From the NCBI GenBank assembly GCA_001643675.2, contig LSRY02000037.1, positions 864,501 to 928,500 on the forward strand: DNA of 64,000 bases, written 5' to 3'. Origin of the DNA: Monocercomonoides exilis (taxonomy: Eukaryota > Preaxostyla > Oxymonadida > Polymastigidae). A program made the translations under genes and the position numbers. Positions 56,627 to 64,000 of the stretch are shown here, piece by piece. A model generated the notes under the pieces. That model ran no database searches, was not told the DNA's origin, and was given only the letters and a program-made list of their open reading frames with translations. Numbering within the stretch: the first letter of the stretch is position 1; the number at the start of each line of letters is the position of its first letter.

Positions 56627-59600
56627 AAGAAGCTCAGACGAGAAGGACTTTGGAGGCTGGAAAGATAGGAGGTCGGACAGCAAACTATATTCAAGAATGG
56701 AGAAAGATCGACGGAGGAAAACTAATAAAAAATGGAGTCCAGGCGCATTGGCGCAATCGCAGAGCAAGAGATGGTTTGGAAAAGATAAAAACCAGGGACG
56801 GAGCAGCACAAATGAGCATGAACCAAAGGATGGCTTTTCGAAAGGAATTGCAGGAGCAGCTGGAAACAGGGATTGTGAGCAGAATTCCTCCCAAAGAGGT
56901 GAAATTTCGGAACAGTATTTTCCTCATTCGAAAGAAGTCCGGAGCCTGGAGGCAGATTTTGGATTGCCGAATGCTGAACGCTGCAATGACGAAATCGCAT
57001 TTCAAATGCGAGAACGAAAGAACTGTCGAAAAATTGATAATCAGGAACGACTTCGCTGTGACAATGGATTTGTCTCAAGCCTATTATCTAATTCCTGTTT
57101 CAAACGAACTCAGACCTTATCTGACGTTCAGATTCGAAGGCATCGATTATGCTTTCAACGGCATGCCGTTCGGCTACACAGATGCGCCAAGGTATTTCAC
57201 AAAAGTCATGAAAAAAGTCACAACGGAAATCAAAAGAAAATGGAAAGTGAGAGTGATATCATACTTGGACGATCTGATTCTCCTGCATCAAGATTTCAAC
57301 ATGTTGAAAGAGATCACAAGCGAGGTGATTCGATTTTTGGAAAATCTGGGCTTGATTATCAACAAGGAAAAATGTTCATTAACCCCGGGGAGAAAGTTCG
57401 CTTTTCTGGGATTTGCATGGGACACAGAAACATTCACTGTTCAATTGAGCGAGGAGAGGTTGGGATCTCTCAAAGCGATGCTGAGTCAATGGAGAGTGAA
57501 GGCAATAAGAGCCAAAACAGTTCGAATAAAGGATTTTGCCTCAGCAATTGGAAAGCTCAGCGCTGTAAGATTCGTATACCAGGATGCGTCACTTCACCTT
57601 GCAGCTCATCATCGTCTTCTGCAGAGGAACGTGAAGACATACGGATGGAACATGACAATGAGGATGAATGCTTCAGTGTTGAGGGAAATGCAGGAGTGGC
57701 AATGGATGTTGAGCCGGAATCGACGGAGAACATTACAACCAGTGTTTATTCCCCAGGCTGTGTTAACGACAGATGCTGCGGAAACAGCATGGGGTGCAAC
57801 ATTCAGAGTGAACAACAATATTATGGATTGGCACGCCAAGTTCCCCAACTATGCCCGCCGCCAATCATCCAACTTCAGAGAACAACTAGCTGTTTTGCAA
57901 GCGCTTCGCCATTTTTCTCGGACAATTCAAGAAAACAAAATATCCCATCTGTTGCTTCGATCGGACAACAGCTCAGTGGTTTTCAACATAAATCGTTGGA
58001 GCGCTGGGAAGAATCTTCGACCAGTGTTACGCAAGATATGGAAATGGACGGAGGAGAGGAATCTGACAATAAAAGCACAACATCTTCCAGGAAGAAAGAA
58101 CCACAGAGCAGATGCGCTGTCACGATTGGAAAGGGCAGGCGACTACGAAATAAAGGACGAAGCACTCGAAGAGTTTCTTGCACAGTTGAAAGTGAGACCG
58201 ACTCTCGATGCTTTTGCATCGGAACACAATCACAAAGTGGAAAGATGGTGTGGAGTGGGCAGTCCAATTGCCGAAGACGGATTGACAGTTCCTTGGAGCA
58301 ACGAGTGTGTTCTAGCTCATCCACCGATACCTCTGATTCCGATGGTAATACGAAAGGCTCAGATGGAGAAAGCTCGAGCGATTATACTCCTGCCGAGCTG
58401 GAAGGGTCAGAATTGGGACATCCTTCTTCGAACAAGCAATTATTACAGCTTGGAGTTGAATTACAGCTCCAAGATTCTTCTGGAGGGTCCATGGATGAAG
58501 AGGACGGGAGCCTGCCTTCCTCCAGGGAAGATGAAAGTGATCTTGCTGAATCCATCAAGAAGAGAGGTGAAGCCTGGTGGATGCACGCGCTTCATGAAAG
58601 AAATGTCCGCTTGGAGCTCGCAGAGGAGTGCAAGGCTGGAATCGCACAAACGACATGGGATGGGTATCTATTCTGTTTCGCACACTTTTCAGACCAGTGG
58701 AAGAAGTGTGCCCATGGGCATATACCAGACAACTTGCCGGACTGGACCGTCAAATGCGCAGATGTATTTTTGACAATGAAGAATAGAGGATTCAAGGTTT
58801 CTGTTATACAGATGGTAAGAGCAGCAGTGTCATTTTATTCGGTTCTAGCTTTCAATACAGCATTGGGAGATATTGCAATCATCAGGATCCTATTCAGAGC
58901 ATTTCGAAGAAACGACACATCAAGAAAGAAGATGGCTCCAGAGATTTGGAATCCGAATGTTTTGTTAAAATACTTCACCGAGTTAGGCCCAAACAACAAG
59001 TTATCTTTCAAGACATTAACAATGAAGGTTATCACCTTGACAATGCTCTTCTCTGCCTGCAGATTTACAGAATTGGAGCGTGTCAACATGGAGAACTCTC
59101 GGTTTGAAGAGGAAGGTGTATATTTGGACACAGTGTTGAAAACATCACACACACGGTCAGAGATTGCAGTTCCTTTTCTACACGATCTCCCACTTATTTG
59201 TCCAGCTTCTGCAATTAAGGATTTGTATTTCCTGGTAAAACAAAAACAGAACAGCAACAAACTTCTGCTCAATACTACAACATTCGAGCCGCTGACTGCT
59301 TCGGGTATCCGCAAGTTAGCTAAGGAGGCAATGAAGCTTGCAGGAGTTCCTCAGAGATTCAAGCCGTACTCTTTAAAGGCAGCAACCTTGTCAACATTAA
59401 CAATGGCAGGAATCCCGCCTTCACAGATTGCCAAGTTTGCAAGGCTTTCACCGAAGACAGATACTCTGGTTAAGCACTATTTCAAAACCAATTTGGCATC
59501 GTCAATGGCACGAGTAATAGCTGGAACAATGAAGGAACAGAAGATTGGTGACTGTGAGAAGGAAGAAAGTCCGATAGTTAGTGATGAAGAGGAAGAAAAA

Positions 59601-59915
59601 AGAGAACAATCCACTGATGGAACCCTTTCAGAAAAGGAATCCAAGTGTGAAGAAGTTGAGGCATCTATGGAGGAGTTGGTGGAAGAAGAAAAAACGAAGA
59701 CCGTCAGGATGACAAGGACAAGAGGAAAGAAGTCGCATATTCAAGGAGAGGACGATAGAACTCAAGACGCATTGAATTGTGAACAGCACAGACAAGAAGA
59801 AGAAAAGGACATTTTCATTATTCGCACAAGGGCACAAGCCAAAAGAGAGTCCAAGACATATGATTTCCGCTCCTTCGGTCGAAGTCCAGACGGCAAAGCA
59901 ACAGCTTCCAACTAA
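56451..59915 (+). CDS. DIRS element 1 tyrosine recombinase ORF, with a long part overlapping the reverse transcriptase frame
   Basis: One open frame of 1,154 codons, -1 relative to the reverse transcriptase. Up to about residue 690 it overprints that gene and has no recognisable domain. The recombinase itself lies at about 700-1030: an N-terminal SAM-like helical part (GIAQTTWDGYLFCFAHF, WTVKCADVFLTMKNRG), then LFSACRFTELERV with the first catalytic Arg (about 868), LKTSHTRSEIAVPF, KPYSLKAATL (about 972) at the place of the usual HxxR, and LVKHYFKTN with the Tyr (about 1008). The acidic, basic-spaced tail (EEEVEASMEEL, TRTRGKKSH) follows. HxxR reads YSLK here, and the second His/Trp position reads Leu, so activity is uncertain. 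Starts at TTG; the true start is unknown. Stop TAA. Confidence 0.75.
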   Translation: MLLQRAVPFKNTTRGHQLPEENSFFREDPGRPCFEALEQGEIIGREAPRDEPRDCRRIRRSSDEKDFGGWKDRRSDSKLYSRMEKDRRRKTNKKWSPGALAQSQSKRWFGKDKNQGRSSTNEHEPKDGFSKGIAGAAGNRDCEQNSSQRGEISEQYFPHSKEVRSLEADFGLPNAERCNDEIAFQMRERKNCRKIDNQERLRCDNGFVSSLLSNSCFKRTQTLSDVQIRRHRLCFQRHAVRLHRCAKVFHKSHEKSHNGNQKKMESESDIILGRSDSPASRFQHVERDHKRGDSIFGKSGLDYQQGKMFINPGEKVRFSGICMGHRNIHCSIERGEVGISQSDAESMESEGNKSQNSSNKGFCLSNWKAQRCKIRIPGCVTSPCSSSSSSAEEREDIRMEHDNEDECFSVEGNAGVAMDVEPESTENITTSVYSPGCVNDRCCGNSMGCNIQSEQQYYGLARQVPQLCPPPIIQLQRTTSCFASASPFFSDNSRKQNIPSVASIGQQLSGFQHKSLERWEESSTSVTQDMEMDGGEESDNKSTTSSRKKEPQSRCAVTIGKGRRLRNKGRSTRRVSCTVESETDSRCFCIGTQSQSGKMVWSGQSNCRRRIDSSLEQRVCSSSSTDTSDSDGNTKGSDGESSSDYTPAELEGSELGHPSSNKQLLQLGVELQLQDSSGGSMDEEDGSLPSSREDESDLAESIKKRGEAWWMHALHERNVRLELAEECKAGIAQTTWDGYLFCFAHFSDQWKKCAHGHIPDNLPDWTVKCADVFLTMKNRGFKVSVIQMVRAAVSFYSVLAFNTALGDIAIIRILFRAFRRNDTSRKKMAPEIWNPNVLLKYFTELGPNNKLSFKTLTMKVITLTMLFSACRFTELERVNMENSRFEEEGVYLDTVLKTSHTRSEIAVPFLHDLPLICPASAIKDLYFLVKQKQNSNKLLLNTTTFEPLTASGIRKLAKEAMKLAGVPQRFKPYSLKAATLSTLTMAGIPPSQIAKFARLSPKTDTLVKHYFKTNLASSMARVIAGTMKEQKIGDCEKEESPIVSDEEEEKREQSTDGTLSEKESKCEEVEASMEELVEEEKTKTVRMTRTRGKKSHIQGEDDRTQDALNCEQHRQEEEKDIFIIRTRAQAKRESKTYDFRSFGRSPDGKATASN
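56578..58773 (+). CDS. DIRS element 1 reverse transcriptase-RNase H-methyltransferase-like protein (up to 731 residues)
   Basis: Copies the element's RNA into DNA. Reverse transcriptase motifs: WRQILDCRMLNAAM, MDLSQAYYLIP, FNGMPFGYTDAPRYFTKVMK and the catalytic YLDD near residue 228. RNase H follows (LTTDAAETAWGA near 396, then EQLAVLQAL, LRSDNSS, HLPGRKNHRADALSR). The C-terminal part (about 540-690) has DAFASEHN, AHPPIPLI and ILLPSWKGQNW, the methyltransferase-like domain commonly found in DIRS elements. The open frame starts at TTG, with no ATG until well inside the protein. It overlaps ORF1 by 49 nt in the -1 frame, so it is probably made by frameshifting from ORF1. No stops or missing catalytic residues seen. 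Stop TGA. Confidence 0.9.
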   Translation: MEEKLLGTNRGTAEELEEAQTRRTLEAGKIGGRTANYIQEWRKIDGGKLIKNGVQAHWRNRRARDGLEKIKTRDGAAQMSMNQRMAFRKELQEQLETGIVSRIPPKEVKFRNSIFLIRKKSGAWRQILDCRMLNAAMTKSHFKCENERTVEKLIIRNDFAVTMDLSQAYYLIPVSNELRPYLTFRFEGIDYAFNGMPFGYTDAPRYFTKVMKKVTTEIKRKWKVRVISYLDDLILLHQDFNMLKEITSEVIRFLENLGLIINKEKCSLTPGRKFAFLGFAWDTETFTVQLSEERLGSLKAMLSQWRVKAIRAKTVRIKDFASAIGKLSAVRFVYQDASLHLAAHHRLLQRNVKTYGWNMTMRMNASVLREMQEWQWMLSRNRRRTLQPVFIPQAVLTTDAAETAWGATFRVNNNIMDWHAKFPNYARRQSSNFREQLAVLQALRHFSRTIQENKISHLLLRSDNSSVVFNINRWSAGKNLRPVLRKIWKWTEERNLTIKAQHLPGRKNHRADALSRLERAGDYEIKDEALEEFLAQLKVRPTLDAFASEHNHKVERWCGVGSPIAEDGLTVPWSNECVLAHPPIPLIPMVIRKAQMEKARAIILLPSWKGQNWDILLRTSNYYSLELNYSSKILLEGPWMKRTGACLPPGKMKVILLNPSRREVKPGGCTRFMKEMSAWSSQRSARLESHKRHGMGIYSVSHTFQTSGRSVPMGIYQTTCRTGPSNAQMYF

Positions 59916-59920
59916 GTTTT

Positions 59921-60021
59921 TCTCTCAACAAGAAGAGAAGAAATTGAATGGAAGTTTTCTTGACAATTAAAATGTTATGCATTTTAATTAGAAAAGAAAA
60001 CAAACATTCAATTTCTTCTCT
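59921..60021. repeat. Internal complementary region of DIRS element 1
   Basis: Begins six bases after the recombinase stop codon. Complement of the left terminus followed without gap by the complement of the right terminus (junction near 59989). Confidence 0.85.
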
Positions 60022-60159
60022 TTGCCCACCCCCCTTTTTTGTTACCCGACCCCTTTTTGATATTTTTTTTTTTTTTTTTTTCTCTTCTCGCGCCAATATG
60101 GTTTTTTATGGCGCAAAATATTTTGAGATCAGTACATGTCGTCATGCCTTTTTATCACT

Positions 60160-60231
60160 TCAAGTGACATGACCCATTAAGTGGCATCTCTCAACAAGAA
60201 GAGAAGAAATTGAATGTTTGTTTTCTTTTCT
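60160..60231. repeat. Right inverted terminal repeat of DIRS element 1
   Basis: AAGTGACATGACCC through TTGAATGTTTG to TTTTCTTTTCT. Inverse of the left end apart from its outer edge. Confidence 0.85.
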
Positions 60232-60450
60232 AAAAAAAGTTCTTGAAAAAGAAACACTTCACTTCTCGTTCAAGAAAAATGAATATCAAATTATGATTCC
60301 ATTCAAAATATGGCAAAGCAATTAGTCAAAAATGCAAATATACAAATATTCATTGCAATTCACAAACAATAACTTATAATGAATAAATTCAAGAGTAATT
60401 AAAATGGTTATTTAAGAAAAATATTTGTAACTTAAAAAAAAATAATTATT

Positions 60451-61454
60451 AAAAAAAAAAAAAATCGAAAAAAACATTTCGATCAAATTCCAACTTGAAA
60501 AGCCCTCTTGCTATTTCCTAATCTCCTCGGGTGGTTGCACCAGTCAGAGATGAAGAAGCAAGCCTCCACCCTCTCCTTATCTCCTTATATTGAGAGATTT
60601 TGTGCAGAAATTTTTTCTGAATTTCCGAAAACAGAAATTTTCTTTCATGCTGAAAACTGTAAAAAAGAATATGAAAAGCAGGTGGAAATAATAAATTATT
60701 AACTATTAAAGTCACGATGAAAAAAAGAACTGAGATAACACCACCCTATTCATAAAAATTGTAACATGTGAAATCATTAGTTTGAGAAAAAAGTTCAAGA
60801 TGTAAATTTCATTGGAAAGTTTTTTGTCTGATCAAAAATTGTTTAAAGCTCACAATTTTTAATTTTTCACTTTTTGAAAAGACTGAAATTATTATTGACT
60901 CTGCAAAATGGAAATAATTTGCTGAATAATATGTGATTGACAAAAAATAGTTTGTCACAGTTTTCTTTTGATAAATGAAATTGTGAAAAGAACAATGAAA
61001 TATGAATTTTTTGTTGAATTGAAAATTTTAAATTCATGTTATTATTTGTTCAATGTTCAAATAAGCAAGAAATCGTAAAAAAATAATAAACATTTTTGAA
61101 AGAAATTGATACACTTCTAATTATTCATTTAGAAAATAATTTCATTTTCTGAAAAATAATCAACCCTATTGTCAATTCGCCTTGGAAAAAAAAAAACCAA
61201 GCTTCAATTTCAAAAATGGTGTTGTTTCTTTATCATTAAAGTCAAATACCAAAAAGATAGGGAATGGTGTTCCAAAAAAGAGAGATACAAACATTATAAC
61301 CAAGTTCTTCACTCAACATTTAAATCGAAATTATGAATAGAACAAACTGAAAGTTTTCACTGAAAGAATTTGAAAATGAATGAATATTGATGTGAAACAA
61401 AAATCATTTCAACGCAATAATCTTTCAAATCAAAATGAAAACAAACTCATCAAT
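60451..61454. repeat. 1-kb direct repeat, right copy
   Basis: Second copy of 54664-55667. Its 3' end continues into AAATATTCTTC instead of the DIRS end, so it shows the sequence as it would look without the DIRS insertion. Confidence 0.9.
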
Positions 61455-61899
61455 AAATATTCTTCTGCAAAAACGCAAAACAGAATAATGATAAATAGTG
61501 AATGCAAGGGTGTGGAATTACATATATACATGTTGTTGAAGATAAAAGGTGTTTGAGAAACAATATCAACAAAAACAAAAAGACATCTCTTTTATGAGTG
61601 TCACTCTCAAAAGATGTGAAACGAAACTGAATGCAAAAGATGAAATCAAGAATATATAAAACAGCTAACATTCACATGATACAATCGCAGAACTCAAACA
61701 ATTTGCAAACAAAATCTCTTTCAACAAAAATAGAATTTAAACTGAAATTTCAAAAAGATTCAACATTAATAACAAAAAAGAGAACAAAAAATTGAAGTTG
61801 CTTTCAAAAAAACAAAAAAGATTGGAAAAAACACATTAAAGCTTTTTATATTCTTCATTCACTCATCAGAATGTTTCACTTTGTCTTAAACAACATTTT
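61455..61899. other. AT-rich 3' flank of the second receptor gene
   Basis: No gene recognised. Contains the downstream region of the minus-strand receptor gene. Confidence 0.5.
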
Positions 61900-64000
61900 T
61901 CATTGTGCAGAATTCTCATTCGTATTTGTCCCACTTTCATCACTTTTCTCACATTCACTTTTTTTCATTTCCTTTTCTTCAGAGGACTCTCCCAATTCAA
62001 TTGCATCTGACATAGTTACAATCACCATCTCTGCTGGAAAGCGCTTTATGAACTCCCGCTTCAGCTGCGTGAGCGACGGACGGTCTTCTACTGATGAAGA
62101 AATGCAATTCTTGATGGTTTCAAAACATGAGTTTGCTTGTAACTCCTCCAATGCAGGTCTTTCTCCATTCACAATCTTCTGCCCTGCTCCCTCTCCATCA
62201 TATTCTCCAAACGGGATCTGAAGCGTCAGACACTCCCACAGCATCATTCCGATCGAGAACGACACTGATTCCTTCGTTGCTCCCATCTTCTTGTTGATCA
62301 GCAGCTCTGGTGCCTTCCACCTCAGGCACTCTTTTTTGAAGCAATCCTCATCCTCAAAGGCAGATGAAGGTGGTGGTGAGTCTGTGAACCTCTCGCTCAT
62401 CACTGAAACATTGGAGGAAGAAGAAACCATTGACACTAAAGAGATGGATGACGAATCTGAATCATCTGATGAAAGGAGATCAGAATGCATCACAATGCAT
62501 ATGACCATGTGCTCTGAGAACAGCACAATGTGCGGGCTCAGACTGCTCAGCGACTGAAGGGGAACTTCCATTTCATCAAAGGAGTGGAGCGCAAGATTGG
62601 CCACCCAGAACAAGATCTGCGCTGCTGTCTGCTCCCGCTCCTCCAGTGTGCCTATCGCCATCTCCTTTGTCTTGTTCCTCCCATGCAGAAGCATGAACAG
62701 CGAATCCCTCAAGTCCACAATCAGCTTCTCATGTGGAGATGAGCAGGCCATTGCATCTACCAGATTCGACATAGATGAAGTTGTTGGACACATACTCTCT
62801 GATCGAACAAAAGTGGATTCTGTGTCTGAAGTGTCTGTGGTTGAAGTGGATGAAATTGATGGTGATGGTGTTCTCTTTCTTGTCTCTTCCTCATCATCAA
62901 CCTTCTCCAGCATCCATTCTGGGATCTTGTCTGAGTCTCTCCCAAGAATGTATTCTGTTGATCCACTCTCAGATAGAAGATGCTCCGATGACTCTGAATG
63001 TTGCATATTCGTGTCATATATTCTCTTCTTTATCCTTTCATCATTCTTCTTCTCCGCCTCTCTCTCAGCTCTCCTCCACTGCTCCTCAGGCGACATCTCC
63101 ATCGTAACCATCTCAAATGCTTTTGGATCTTTTCTGATGTTATCATTCACTATCTCTCTCAAATCTTTCGCTTCATTCTTTGCCTTTCTCCATCGAACAA
63201 TAAATGCAATTGCAACGATAAGAACTATCATCAGAATAACAACAAGCACAATCACAATCAACAGCCAATAGGATTTTCCTTCTTTCCCTCCTTCAACAAT
63301 CTTTTCATCATCTTTTTGTTTTGTTTCACTTGCATTCTTCAGAATAAATGACTGAGTTGATGATGGAGATTCTGCATTCCCAAACAAAACATGCACACTC
63401 ACTTCTATTTCATCTCCACAACTGCTGATCAGATCCTTTGCAACACTTCCTTCAACTTCTCTTTCGGATAAAAACCCATTTGAATCAAAATCATAATGTC
63501 CAATCTCTTTCTCTTCTCCCTTCCTCTTCACAACTGAGAATGACAGATTGCATGGAACAAGAAGCATCCCTTTGAAGGTCAGCTTCATTCTGTCTGTCTC
63601 TTCTTTTGCTTCCACACTCTCCAGAACGGGAATGAAGAATGATGAATCTCTTTCAGAAACAATCCCTTCAAAGCTGCACCCATCATTCAACAGCCAAAGT
63701 GAGGTATTATCCCTCAATCCATCTCCTCCTTTCACACTCACCACATTCAATATTCCTGAATCTGAGCAAATGATGTTTCTTCTCAATGATGGATATCCTT
63801 CAATTGATAGATTATTATCAATGAACTCTCCTTTCTCAATTGTCACATTTCCTTCACTCATTGTAATTCCACCTTCTGGTGAATTCAATAATGTTGTATC
63901 TTTCATCATCACTGAACTCTTTGTGATATCAACAAGAGATCCGTCCCATCTGCAAATCTCATCATCTCTTTCTCTCATCTCATTCACTTCCTTTCCTTCT
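61900..64000 (-). CDS. Pmp-like receptor with transmembrane helix and pseudokinase, C-terminal part (cut by window edge)
   Basis: The frame is open to the window end, so the N-terminus lies beyond 64000. The visible ~700 residues begin in the last ectodomain part, which is clearly homologous to the 25829-33742 protein (NNLSIEGYPSLRRNIICSDS, VSVKGGDGLRDNTSLWLL, LLVPCNLSFSV). One transmembrane helix follows (about 240-265, WLLIVIVLVVILMIVLIVAI). A long Ser/Glu-rich cytoplasmic linker leads to a kinase-like domain: LRDSLFMLLHGRNK, LRWKAPELLINKKMG, SFSIGMMLWECLTLQIPFGE, VEDRPSLTQLKREF. As in the relative, the APE segment and C-lobe helices are kept, but HRD and DFG are not seen, so it is probably a pseudokinase. 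The linker is much longer than in the other gene. Stop TGA. Confidence 0.85.
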   Translation of the reverse strand, partial: EGKEVNEMRERDDEICRWDGSLVDITKSSVMMKDTTLLNSPEGGITMSEGNVTIEKGEFIDNNLSIEGYPSLRRNIICSDSGILNVVSVKGGDGLRDNTSLWLLNDGCSFEGIVSERDSSFFIPVLESVEAKEETDRMKLTFKGMLLVPCNLSFSVVKRKGEEKEIGHYDFDSNGFLSEREVEGSVAKDLISSCGDEIEVSVHVLFGNAESPSSTQSFILKNASETKQKDDEKIVEGGKEGKSYWLLIVIVLVVILMIVLIVAIAFIVRWRKAKNEAKDLREIVNDNIRKDPKAFEMVTMEMSPEEQWRRAEREAEKKNDERIKKRIYDTNMQHSESSEHLLSESGSTEYILGRDSDKIPEWMLEKVDDEEETRKRTPSPSISSTSTTDTSDTESTFVRSESMCPTTSSMSNLVDAMACSSPHEKLIVDLRDSLFMLLHGRNKTKEMAIGTLEEREQTAAQILFWVANLALHSFDEMEVPLQSLSSLSPHIVLFSEHMVICIVMHSDLLSSDDSDSSSISLVSMVSSSSNVSVMSERFTDSPPPSSAFEDEDCFKKECLRWKAPELLINKKMGATKESVSFSIGMMLWECLTLQIPFGEYDGEGAGQKIVNGERPALEELQANSCFETIKNCISSSVEDRPSLTQLKREFIKRFPAEMVIVTMSDAIELGESSEEKEMKKSECEKSDESGTNTNENSAQ

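Larger units (their letters stand above)
55665..60231 (+). mobile_element. DIRS-type retrotransposon 1, structurally complete (4,567 bp)
   Basis: Inverted terminal repeats lie at 55665-55758 and 60160-60231. An internal complementary region at 59921-60021 joins the complement of the left end (...GCATTTTAATT) to the complement of the right end (AGAAAAGAAAAC...), which defines both outer boundaries. Inside are a gag-like ORF1, a reverse transcriptase-RNase H-methyltransferase-like ORF, and a tyrosine recombinase ORF, all without internal stops. The domain set is that of DIRS-1-like elements, which replicate through a circular intermediate and integrate by a tyrosine recombinase without target duplication. 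Intact frames suggest recent activity. Confidence 0.9.

Noticed and set aside
54664-61454. Long terminal repeats of an LTR retrotransposon
   Set aside because: The repeats contain part of an unrelated DNA transposon, lack TG...CA ends and a primer-binding site, and the enclosed element has its own DIRS-type ends and internal complementary region.
1-64000. tRNA or rRNA genes
   Set aside because: I looked for tRNA-like boxes and rRNA-like conserved blocks by eye and saw none I could support. A covariance-model scan would settle this.

Overview
This window looks like nuclear DNA of a unicellular eukaryote. It has spliceosomal-type introns of 57-68 nt, Tc1/mariner-, Merlin- and DIRS-class transposons, AT-rich gene-poor spacers and several pseudogenes. 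The best taxonomic guess, by inference only, is a metamonad close to oxymonads (Preaxostyla). The guess rests on giant chlamydial-Pmp-like surface proteins joined through one membrane helix to degenerate kinase domains. The standard genetic code fits the data.

Layout. 1-9.1 kb: decayed transposons (a Merlin-like transposase, a 966-bp fold-back MITE, a pogo/DDE_1-like element) in AT-rich DNA. 9.1-13.3 kb: pyrimidine-rich low-complexity DNA and two copies of a ~255-bp MITE. 13.3-17.4 kb: a pseudogene of a helical-protein family, split by a 2,660-bp transposon that carries a surface-receptor gene fragment. 18.8-21.9 kb: a GC-richer, multi-exon coiled-coil locus with a 9-bp minisatellite. 22.3-24.9 kb: a broken surface-receptor gene and a second fold-back MITE. 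25.8-33.7 kb: an intronless 2,637-residue receptor-like pseudokinase gene. 34.4-37.1 kb: a multi-exon locus rich in trinucleotide repeats, plus a small basic protein gene. 38.0-39.3 and 40.2-41.6 kb: two helical-family genes facing each other, each with two tiny introns. 42.9-44.4 kb: a paralogue of the 18.8-21.9 kb locus. 44.8-50.8 kb: a degraded DIRS element. 51.4-55.0 kb: another helical-family pseudogene with a second pogo-like element against its 3' flank. 55.7-60.2 kb: a structurally complete DIRS retrotransposon between two ~1-kb direct repeats. 61.9-64.0 kb: the 3' end of a second receptor-like pseudokinase gene, cut by the window edge.

Two gene families dominate. One is surface receptor-like proteins (two genes, two broken fragments): a signal peptide and beta-helix ectodomain outside the cell, a degenerate kinase lobe inside. 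The other is an uncharacterised ~400-430 residue helical family (two genes, two pseudogenes). Transposons have cut, copied and carried pieces of both. The observations I rate highest are the gene-fragment-carrying element at 13635-16294 and the shared staggered-frame organisation of the two DIRS elements.
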